From contig JACJXK010000034.1 of the NCBI GenBank assembly GCA_020636675.1, forward strand, positions 1 to 12,132: 12,132 nt of DNA, read 5' to 3'. This document shows, piece after piece, positions 1 to 5,543 of this stretch. The position numbers and the translations under genes are program-made. How positions within the stretch are numbered: position 1 is the first letter of the stretch; every line of letters begins with the position of its first letter. The notes under the pieces are model-generated. The model was given only the letters and a program-made list of their open reading frames with translations. It ran no database searches and had not been told where the DNA came from. The DNA comes from Prevotellaceae bacterium. Its GTDB lineage: Bacteria; Bacteroidota; Bacteroidia; Bacteroidales; Paludibacteraceae.

Positions 1-198
1 AACAAAAGATTGGGATTTTCTTAGTCCGTATTGCGGATTATCATTTTCTTTTATGTTTCCTGTGGCGGTCTGGTATTTACCGGCAAAATCTACTTCGTCT
101 ATTCCGTCTACATTGTGTCCGGCATAGACCACTCGTCGCGGGTCGGCGCCGAAAGATTCTAAATCTCCGATTTTGCTTACTATTCTTTGTGAACCCAT
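1..198 (-). CDS. RHS core protein fragment, 5'-truncated, runs off left edge
   Basis: This reading frame starts at ATG 198 and stays open to the window edge (66 codons). It begins MGSQRIVSKIGDLESFGADP and continues with RRVVYAGHNVDG and DFAGKYQTATGNIKEN. That is the stretch of Bacteroidales RHS proteins lying just before the DHLGS core motif. In intact proteins the tyrosine-rich lead-in and thousands of upstream bases of repeats precede it; here the same frame carries homology-like codons (SY) only back to about 199, then a TAA at 217-219. It is therefore a scrap of a large RHS gene, either an orphan cassette or debris. After IKEN the sequence reads DNPQYGLRKSQSFV, which does not look like the usual continuation, so an internal deletion or a divergent toxin junction is possible. 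Any toxin domain would lie left of the window. The RHS assignment is recognition of family sequence and is fairly secure; expression is doubtful. Confidence 0.72.
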   Translation of the reverse strand, partial: MGSQRIVSKIGDLESFGADPRRVVYAGHNVDGIDEVDFAGKYQTATGNIKENDNPQYGLRKSQSFV

Positions 199-267
199 GT
201 AACTGACATTCTTATTTTAATAGGAAAGTGAACAACATAAAAGCACCATATGGTACTACACTACCCA

Positions 268-738
268 CTACCGTTTTCTTGGCTCAATCAATAAACTATC
301 TAATTGTTGATCGTACAATTCTACATCATCCATATTCTTGAATGGAGGGGGATTTTGTAATAAATAATAAGCCCTTTCTACTTTCTCGCAAATAATCAAA
401 TCTTTCTTGTTGTTGTACCATTCTTTTAAGAGTTCAATTTCTTTTCTGCTAAATCTCGGATTATAATGATGGGATTCAAAGCTATAAAAACTTTCATCTG
501 CGAGATACAACAAAACATTAAAAAAAAGCATATCCTCGCGACTTTTAATATAAACATACGTATTGTCATTCTTTATTTTTTGCTCTAAAGAAGATATTCT
601 TACGCTAAAAAGCGAGTCTACATTCAAATCACAAGACTTTGATTCCTGCATGAATATCATGGAAAACAAAAATAACAAAAAATAAATTATCGGTATTTTC
701 CAAAAAATTACCGAATTATTAGAGTTAGAGGTACCCAT
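268..738 (-). CDS. Small membrane-anchored protein of unknown function, possible immunity protein
   Basis: The 156-residue product starts at ATG 738 and has a strongly hydrophobic segment at residues 11-30 (IFWKIPIIYFLLFLFSMIFM). This is followed by CDLNVDSL and a soluble, Lys/Glu-rich region of about 120 residues. The layout suggests a single-pass protein or an uncleaved signal, with the soluble part facing the periplasm. No catalytic motif is visible and I do not recognise the family. It lies between an RHS scrap and a likely immunity gene, on the same strand, in very AT-rich DNA. By context it is probably an orphan immunity protein or an accessory protein of a lost toxin module. Its start overlaps the small frame 708-941 by 31 bases. 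Confidence is moderate that it is a real gene and low for the role. Confidence 0.55.
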   Translation of the reverse strand: MGTSNSNNSVIFWKIPIIYFLLFLFSMIFMQESKSCDLNVDSLFSVRISSLEQKIKNDNTYVYIKSREDMLFFNVLLYLADESFYSFESHHYNPRFSRKEIELLKEWYNNKKDLIICEKVERAYYLLQNPPPFKNMDDVELYDQQLDSLLIEPRKR

Positions 739-941
739 GGCGTAACATTAATAACATTATTATTTAAATTAAAATTGACGTATTCGATATAATTTGTCTT
801 GAACGAATCTATATTTCCATTTGTAAAAACTATATCAGATTTTAATCGCATACTCGTACTATTACGATCTAATGTTCTATCAAAATTTGGGCGATACCCA
901 ATAACATCATTCAAACAATTCTTTCTTACAATCACACTCAT
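708..941 (-). CDS. Short overlapping frame of uncertain status
   Basis: This 77-codon frame from ATG 941 overlaps the end of the membrane gene 907-1314 by 35 bases and the start of 268-738 by 31 bases. It fills what would otherwise be a 168-base gap. The product is hydrophilic and asparagine-rich, with no motif I recognise. No clear ribosome binding site precedes ATG 941. It could be a tiny immunity or accessory gene coupled to its neighbours, the remnant of a larger gene, or chance. I list it because the overlaps at both ends are what a compact operon would show, but the evidence is thin. Confidence 0.25.
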   Translation of the reverse strand: MSVIVRKNCLNDVIGYRPNFDRTLDRNSTSMRLKSDIVFTNGNIDSFKTNYIEYVNFNLNNNVINVTPWVPLTLIIR

Positions 942-1314
942 CAAAAATATTTTTCGAAACTATTGGGCCCCAGAACAAAAACGAAAGCATAGAAAATTCA
1001 AATATTGCCACCAAAACTATAGTTTTCCTATGACTTCCAAATAACTTTGGTTTTGCTTTGATTACTTTTTTATATCGCTCTGTTCTATAATACAAGAAAT
1101 AAAACAAAGCCATAAGCAGAATACCCACAGAACACAACAAATATGGATTTGAGTAATAACAATTATATGATAACACACAACTTAATATAATTCCAAGAGG
1201 AAATGAAATTGAAGATCCTAATGTAAAAATCACCGTTGCATTCGGTTCATCTTCCGGGATTATCTTTGTATAGAAAAGATAATAGTAATAATATAAAACA
1301 TCTAATATTTTCAT
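907..1314 (-). CDS. Small integral membrane protein, likely toxin immunity protein
   Basis: The product has 135 residues. It begins MKILDVLYYYYYLFYTKIIP, a tyrosine-rich N-terminus typical of small membrane proteins found beside RHS toxins in Bacteroidales (family recognition, not a database hit). Hydrophobic segments lie at about 28-49, 56-75 and 95-118, with a positively charged loop between the last two (YRTERYKKVIKAKPKLFGSHRK), so it is probably an inner-membrane protein. Its ATG overlaps the TGA of the toxin tail 1311-1547 in an ATGA arrangement, the translational coupling expected of a toxin and its cognate immunity gene. The immunity role is inferred from this coupling and the neighbours; no intact toxin remains in front of it. 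Confidence 0.68.
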   Translation of the reverse strand: MKILDVLYYYYYLFYTKIIPEDEPNATVIFTLGSSISFPLGIILSCVLSYNCYYSNPYLLCSVGILLMALFYFLYYRTERYKKVIKAKPKLFGSHRKTIVLVAIFEFSMLSFLFWGPIVSKNIFDECDCKKELFE

Positions 1315-1547
1315 TTGTAATTCTCAAAAAAGTAAATCCATAAATATTCATTGCTTTCACATGGTGATCCAAATTTATTTTTCCAATAATCATACATTAC
1401 GTTAAACTTAAATTTCTGATACCATTCCGTGTTGGTTATTGCCCTTCCTTCTTTTCTGTCTTACTTTTCTACACCCATTTTATCTTCTCTTAAAAACACT
1501 AATTTTCTGTCAATTAATAGTTTATAAAATATGCGACATATAGAACA
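1311..1547 (-). pseudogene. C-terminal tail of a lost RHS-type toxin, interrupted by a stop
   Basis: On the minus strand a frame reads from about 1547 to the TGA at 1311-1313. Its first part (…LIDRKLVFLREDKMGVEK) ends at an in-frame TAA at 1461-1463 and continues in the same frame with DRKEGRAITNTEWYQKFKF and a further 30 residues rich in Tyr, Trp and Phe. The second part has no start codon before an internal ATG. Its TGA overlaps the ATG of the next gene by the ATGA arrangement. The simplest reading is the 3' end of a toxin gene whose core has been lost and which carries a nonsense mutation. I do not recognise the toxin family. An upstream TAG at 1548-1550 marks the limit of the frame. Confidence 0.45.
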
Positions 1548-1554
1548 CTACCCT

Positions 1555-2013
1555 CTATATCTTCGGTAAGGTTTGAGGTCTTAACCATAAGGATACAAAT
1601 TCATTGTCGGTATCAATAACTACAACACAGTTATTTATAAACTCTACTGCATTGCCTGACTTTTCAGGGTTGCCAATACATACCCACCCTGTTTGAGCAT
1701 TTATGTAAACTGGAAAATCCTCTTTATTCACCCTGTAAGAACCAACGCCAGCCTTTAAATCATCAATGACTTGTAAAGTTCCTTTTGCACTTTGTGGAAC
1801 TTTACAATCTGATTTTATCCAAGTAGCAAAACCACAAAAGCCCCATACCTGAATAACTTTATTGTCATCAACTACAGTAAGATTCAACTTATTGACAACT
1901 ATATCAAAATTAATTTCTTGAACTATTGGTTCAATATCAAAAGAGCACTCTTCAATATCATAAGTTAACACTCTTTCCTCTGCAACGCCTGTATATTCTA
2001 CTTTAAATTTCAT
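1555..2013 (-). CDS. Soluble protein of unknown function, probable orphan immunity protein
   Basis: The product is 152 residues, acidic and soluble, with no signal peptide or membrane segment. It starts MKFKVEYTGVAEERVLTYDI and looks largely beta-stranded. The C-terminal part carries GWVCIGNPEKSG, then a hydrophobic strand and SLWLRPQTLPKI. I recall similar endings in small proteins next to Bacteroidales RHS toxins, but cannot name the family. It sits between an IS-disrupted RHS scrap and the tail of another toxin. That is the position of an immunity gene left behind after its toxin was deleted. No clear Shine-Dalgarno sequence precedes ATG 2013, and the leader is only 29 bases from the IS remnant, so its native promoter may have been lost. 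The gene call is good; the role is inference. Confidence 0.65.
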   Translation of the reverse strand: MKFKVEYTGVAEERVLTYDIEECSFDIEPIVQEINFDIVVNKLNLTVVDDNKVIQVWGFCGFATWIKSDCKVPQSAKGTLQVIDDLKAGVGSYRVNKEDFPVYINAQTGWVCIGNPEKSGNAVEFINNCVVVIDTDNEFVSLWLRPQTLPKI

Positions 2014-2025
2014 TAGTACGTAAAA

Positions 2026-2253
2026 TTAAAGTGATAAATAACGGGTCTGTGTTGAATCGTGTGGGCAGAGGAAGCACTCGCCTCCATTGATATAGTACAC
2101 CTTATCCATAAAGTTATAGACATTAGCATATCCTCTGGCACGTCGTTTCGCAAGTTGAACTTTTGCATTCAGACTCTCCAAAACCCCATTAGTAATTTCC
2201 AGGGAGAAGACAAGTTTAATCCAATTGAAAATAACATGTTTGTATCCATAACA
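2026..2253 (-). pseudogene. C-terminal remnant of an ISL3-family transposase
   Basis: This frame of about 75 codons between TGA 2254-2256 and TAA 2026-2028 reads …FNWIKLVFSLEITNGVLE, then SLNAKVQLAKRRARGYANVY and NFMDKVYYINGG. The block TNGVLESLNAKVQLAKRRARGY is the C-terminal end of the ISL3-type DDE transposase domain, containing its conserved TNG-x-x-E motif. Everything upstream, including the zinc-finger/HTH region and the first two catalytic acids, is missing, so it cannot encode an active enzyme. The frame runs through the left inverted repeat into flanking DNA before stopping. Confidence 0.75.
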
Positions 2254-2315
2254 TCAAAGATAATTCTTTTGGAGAAATAAAATTATGATTTACCCACACG
2301 ATTCAACACAGACCC
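2043..2315 (-). mobile_element. Internally deleted ISL3-like insertion sequence, 273 bp, with 23-bp perfect terminal inverted repeats
   Basis: The left end (2043-2065, starting GGGTCTGTGTTG) and the right end (2293-2315, ending CAACACAGACCC) are exact reverse complements over 23 bases. Between them lies only the 3' end of an ISL3-type transposase. The GG-starting ends fit that family. ISL3 elements usually make 8-bp target duplications, but the flanks (TAAATAAC at left, AATATACT at right) do not match. The right junction falls cleanly after RHS codons HVEYI, while the left flank is not RHS sequence. The element therefore probably took part in a deletion or recombination after insertion. It could still be mobilised in trans because both ends are intact. 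Confidence 0.8.
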
Positions 2316-2420
2316 AATATACTCCACGTGTTGCGTTACTTCGCCGTCAAAGTTAGTGATTAACGAGGAACTACCCAAATGATCCGAATGATAGAAATCT
2401 ATCACCTTTCCCTTCTCTCT
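2316..2420 (-). pseudogene. RHS core fragment cut by the IS remnant
   Basis: The minus-strand frame, open from 2420 (TAG at 2421-2423), reads REKGKVIDFYHS, then DHLGSSSLITNFDGEV and TQHVEYI. It is then cut at 2316 by the inverted repeat of the ISL3-like remnant. DHLGS-S-x-L-I-T-N-x-D-G-E-V is the signature of the RHS-associated core, which in intact proteins is followed by PFGEVF and then the variable toxin. Neither the part before nor the part after is present, so this is a short relic of about 35 codons. Confidence 0.78.
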
Positions 2421-2504
2421 CTAAGATAGTATTTCTATGAAAATTAATCATTTATAAAAATATACAACATATTGCACACTAACCAACAGATAAAAAACAA
2501 TACT

Positions 2505-2534
2505 TTTGTACATCGTCAAAAATATGTATTTTTG
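2505..2534 (+). promoter_or_regulatory. Predicted promoter of the AraC-type regulator gene
   Basis: TTTG at 2505-2508 and TATTTTTG at 2527-2534, separated by 18 bases, match the Bacteroidetes housekeeping promoter (TTTG, about 19-21 bases, TAnnTTTG). A second candidate -7 element, TACTTTTG, overlaps the upstream box at 2501-2508. The leader would be about 70 bases and contains a short imperfect hairpin at 2544-2562 (CGTTTCC/GGAACG). Confidence 0.5.
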
Positions 2535-2609
2535 TCATTATGGCGTTTCCTTTTTAGGAACGTCCGTTTATGACAAAGATACTAAAAAACAGAACAAACG
2601 AGGAGGATT

Positions 2610-3803
2610 ATGGACAACAGTCTGAAAATCAATAAAACTAATATAGAAAATAGAGACAAACAAACAATTTGGATTCGTAGAAAAATCATCTTTCTTTGCC
2701 TCATCCTCTTTCCCTTCTTGGTAGCCACAATTGCATTTTTCATAGTTAGGAAGCCTACCATCAACCTTATCAGCAACGAAAATTTCATCATCTCGGAATT
2801 CACAGACAAGTCTGACAACGGGAATTCCATCTCCAAATTAACAAGAATGGACGGCATGGTCAAATGGAACTTTGCGCTAAAACAGGGCTTCGATTTTCCT
2901 TATACAGGAATTGAAATAAACAAATCAGACCACTCTCTGTTTTCCTTGGAGAAGTATAAAATCCGCCTTAAACTAAAGACAAACGAAGAACTTCGACTTT
3001 CCATCCGGACCTCGCAATTCATAGACAACTACACTTCACCGGAAGAGTCCAGCAGTTTCCTTGTCGTTCTGAAATCCTTTGGATTAACGAAAGGAGTCAA
3101 CGATATAACCATCCGCTCATCAGACATAAACGAAATTCCGGAATGGTGGTTCTCAAAAAATCCGAAAAGGCAAAACAACGTTGGAAAATATGAATCTTTA
3201 GACAAGACCAGTTCCATTTGGCTACTTACAGAAAGTGTGGTGACAAAGAACAAGGATTTATCCATCGATATAGAAAAGATGGAATTCATCTATGACGCAT
3301 CACCATTCTTCCATCTCATGCTGATCCTGTTTCCAATATATTACCTAATACTCCTCTTCCTCTTTCTGAAATTCAGTTTTCTGAAGAAGAAGGGCCTTGA
3401 AGAACAAACAAACACATCGCCTCAATACATCATCGTTCCGATGGAAAAAACGGAAAGCAACAACAACGCAACGGAGAGTCAGTTCCCTATTCTGGAATAC
3501 ATCGGGAAGAACTATCCTAGGCCGGAATTAAAGCTATCCGATGTGGCATCCCACCTCTGCATCTCCGAGGCAAAGACCTCCGACCTACTAAAAATGAGCG
3601 TAAACATGAGTTTCCGCCAATATTTGAATAACCTACGGATGGAAGAGGCCAAACGATTATTGAAAGAGACAGACCTCCAAATCTCTGAAATTGCATTTAA
3701 AGTCGGATACAACAACATCCAACACTTCAACCGAGTCTTCAAGGAATACACAGAATTAGCACCTCGCTCGTTTCGGGAGAAAGGAACAAACCTCAAACGT
3801 TGA
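2610..3803 (+). CDS. Membrane-anchored AraC-family transcriptional regulator
   Basis: The product is 397 residues. Residues 1-24 are cytoplasmic and basic, a first membrane helix lies at about 25-46, and an extracytoplasmic region of mainly beta character lies at about 50-230. A second membrane helix is at about 234-257, then a linker to about 290 and a C-terminal AraC DNA-binding domain at about 292-392. The second helix-turn-helix carries the family signature (ISEIAFKVGYNNIQHFNRVF, then KEYTELAPRSFR). The layout predicts a one-component sensor that binds a periplasmic ligand and regulates DNA from the membrane. Ribosome binding site GAGGAGG (2600-2606) lies only 3 bases from ATG 2610, close but strong. 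The gene converges on the flavodoxin operon and may regulate it, which is inference from proximity. Nothing in the sensor domain identifies the ligand. Confidence 0.88.
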   Translation: MDNSLKINKTNIENRDKQTIWIRRKIIFLCLILFPFLVATIAFFIVRKPTINLISNENFIISEFTDKSDNGNSISKLTRMDGMVKWNFALKQGFDFPYTGIEINKSDHSLFSLEKYKIRLKLKTNEELRLSIRTSQFIDNYTSPEESSSFLVVLKSFGLTKGVNDITIRSSDINEIPEWWFSKNPKRQNNVGKYESLDKTSSIWLLTESVVTKNKDLSIDIEKMEFIYDASPFFHLMLILFPIYYLILLFLFLKFSFLKKKGLEEQTNTSPQYIIVPMEKTESNNNATESQFPILEYIGKNYPRPELKLSDVASHLCISEAKTSDLLKMSVNMSFRQYLNNLRMEEAKRLLKETDLQISEIAFKVGYNNIQHFNRVFKEYTELAPRSFREKGTNLKR

Positions 3804-3956
3804 GTCTGCGACTGAGTAGTCCGATGATGTTTATACGTTTCTGGAATCGCTTCCAACTCTTACAGCATGCCATATTGGAAGCCCCAAAAAAGCCACAGAC
3901 AAATTCCTTTTCGGATTTGCCCATGGCTTATTTGGTCCCATTTCAAGAAAGCTCCG

Positions 3957-4496
3957 TCAGACTTTTCCTCCCATCTCAAACGCTTCGCGTAGAGCCTTGT
4001 GTCCGGCGATGTCGCCCTTGTCGTTGACACCTCCGGCAAAAACGACACCTTTCAATTTCGATTTTTCGAAACAATCGACCCAGCCCTGCAAAGCCTTTTC
4101 AGTACCCTCCACGGTAGTCGGTCCATCCTCGGCCGCAGTGGCGAGGAGATAGACATCACGAAAGTGATAATCGGCCGAGAAAAGTGGATTCAGACGGTCG
4201 ATGAGCGTCTTCATCTGTCCGCTGCAACAGTAATAATAGACAGGAGTCGCCCAAACGACGGCATCGGCATGGAGCACCTTTTCGGCTATCGCCACCGCAT
4301 CATCGTCGATGACGCACCGCTTCGTCTTCTGGCAAGCAAAACAGCCCCGGCAGAAGTGAATGGTCTTCCCGACAAGGCTCACCTGCTCCACCACGTTGCC
4401 GCCCTCCGCCGCACCTTTGGCAAACTCGTCGGCAAGCGTATCGCTATTGCCACCCTTGCGCGGACTTGTTTGGATAATCAAAACTTTTTTTGACAT
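3957..4496 (-). CDS. Flavodoxin-fold NAD(P)H/FMN flavoprotein with iron-sulfur-type cysteine motif
   Basis: The product is 179 residues, the normal length for the FMN_red/flavodoxin-like family. The N-terminus MSKKVLIIQTSPRKGGNSDT is strand 1 plus the FMN phosphate loop (SPRKGGNSD). Residues 79-88 (VVWATPVYYY) are the second FMN-binding segment. Cysteines 49, 52, 55 and 61 form C-x2-C-x2-C-x5-C, the compact motif that binds a 4Fe-4S cluster in archaeal iron-sulfur flavoprotein Isf. The protein is thus a candidate two-centre redox protein rather than a simple FMN reductase. It has no signal peptide, so it is cytoplasmic. It is the last gene of a three-gene operon, starting 6 bases after the hydrolase stop. 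The fold is secure; cluster binding and electron partners are inferred. Confidence 0.88.
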   Translation of the reverse strand: MSKKVLIIQTSPRKGGNSDTLADEFAKGAAEGGNVVEQVSLVGKTIHFCRGCFACQKTKRCVIDDDAVAIAEKVLHADAVVWATPVYYYCCSGQMKTLIDRLNPLFSADYHFRDVYLLATAAEDGPTTVEGTEKALQGWVDCFEKSKLKGVVFAGGVNDKGDIAGHKALREAFEMGGKV

Positions 4497-4502
4497 ACTA
4501 TG

Positions 4503-5543
4503 CTATTTTAGATTGTTCAAGAAAAACTGCACCATCCTATCGAACGGAATTTTCTCCATGTTATCATACAGATCTACATGGCTAGCACCAGGGATAATCA
4601 ACAGTTCTTTATTATCTCCCCGCAACTTTTTGAAGGCATCTTCGCCAAAATAGCGACTATGGGCATTCTCACCATGGATGATAAGCACCGCACTCTCAAT
4701 CTCACCAGCATAAGCCAATATAGGTGAGTTCAGAAACGAAAGGGCCGAAGTCTTGTTCCAACCTCCATTACTATTGAGCGAACGCTCATGATAACCCCTT
4801 GATGTCTTATAATAGTCGTAATAATCCTTCACAAACTGAGAAGCAACATCCGGCAAAGGATCCGCCACACCACCCGCCAAGGCATAAGATCCGTTCTTAT
4901 AGTCAGCAGTACGTTGCGCATTTAGGGCACGGCGTTTCTCCATACGTTTCTCAGGAGAATCCTCACTGTCGAAGTAGCCGTTGGCTGTGACGCGGGTCAT
5001 ATCATACATGGTAGAAGCAACCGTTGCTTTGATGCGCGTGTCGACAGCAGCGGCATTGAGCGCCATTCCGCCCCAGCCACAGATGCCGATGATGCCAATA
5101 CGTTGGGGGTCAACATCCGGCCGGGAAGAGAGATAGTCGACGGCGGCCGAGAAATCTTCAGTATTAATGTCGGGCGAAGCCACATAGCGAGGCTCGCCGC
5201 CACTCTCACCGGTAAACGAAGGATCGAAGGCTATGGTGAGGAAACCACGTTCCGCCATTGTCTGCGCATACAATCCGGACGACTGCTCCTTCACAGCACC
5301 GAAAGGGCCACCAACCGCTATGGCTGGCAGTTTGCCATTTACCTGCTTAGGCGCATACAGATCGGCCGACAAAGAGATGCCGAAACGATTATGGAAGGTA
5401 ACTTTACTATGTGTCACCTTATCGCTTTGCGGAAACACCTTGTCCCATTCCTGCACTTCTTCCTTTTTCTCTATTTCTTGATTTTGACATGCGCCAAGGC
5501 ACAAAGCCGCCATGCCCATCATTACGATACTTTTCATCTTCAT
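4503..5543 (-). CDS. Lipoprotein alpha/beta hydrolase with cysteine nucleophile (dienelactone hydrolase-like)
   Basis: The product has 346 residues. The N-terminus MKMKSIVMMGMAALCLGACQ is a lipoprotein signal with lipobox LGAC (Cys19), followed by an acidic linker. The alpha/beta hydrolase core follows: an oxyanion region near GGPFGAVKE (78-86) and a nucleophile elbow GICGWGG (153-159). The nucleophile is Cys155, as in dienelactone hydrolase, instead of serine. A late strand VLIIHGEN (286-293) and GASHVDLYD (319-327) supply the probable catalytic His322. It should be an envelope-anchored hydrolase of a small ester or similar substrate, which I cannot name. Its ATG overlaps the stop of the upstream flavodoxin gene (ATGA), so translation is probably coupled. 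Family assignment is secure; activity is unknown. Confidence 0.88.
   Translation of the reverse strand: MKMKSIVMMGMAALCLGACQNQEIEKKEEVQEWDKVFPQSDKVTHSKVTFHNRFGISLSADLYAPKQVNGKLPAIAVGGPFGAVKEQSSGLYAQTMAERGFLTIAFDPSFTGESGGEPRYVASPDINTEDFSAAVDYLSSRPDVDPQRIGIIGICGWGGMALNAAAVDTRIKATVASTMYDMTRVTANGYFDSEDSPEKRMEKRRALNAQRTADYKNGSYALAGGVADPLPDVASQFVKDYYDYYKTSRGYHERSLNSNGGWNKTSALSFLNSPILAYAGEIESAVLIIHGENAHSRYFGEDAFKKLRGDNKELLIIPGASHVDLYDNMEKIPFDRMVQFFLNNLK

Noticed and set aside
2059..2280. Plus-strand frame of 73 codons
   Set aside because: It lies antisense within the ISL3-like remnant, whose minus strand carries clear transposase sequence.
2043..2315. Reading the inverted repeats as a transcription terminator or riboswitch
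   Set aside because: The arms are 227 bases apart and enclose transposase coding sequence, which identifies them as IS ends.
3849..3882. GCTTCCAA/TTGGAAGC inverted repeat between the convergent AraC gene and flavoprotein gene, followed by an A-rich run
   Set aside because: An 18-base loop and no clean T-run on either strand make it a weak terminator candidate. I leave it unlisted as a feature.
3999..4493. Plus-strand frame of 164 codons
   Set aside because: It is antisense to the flavoprotein gene, which has FMN-binding motifs and the normal family length.
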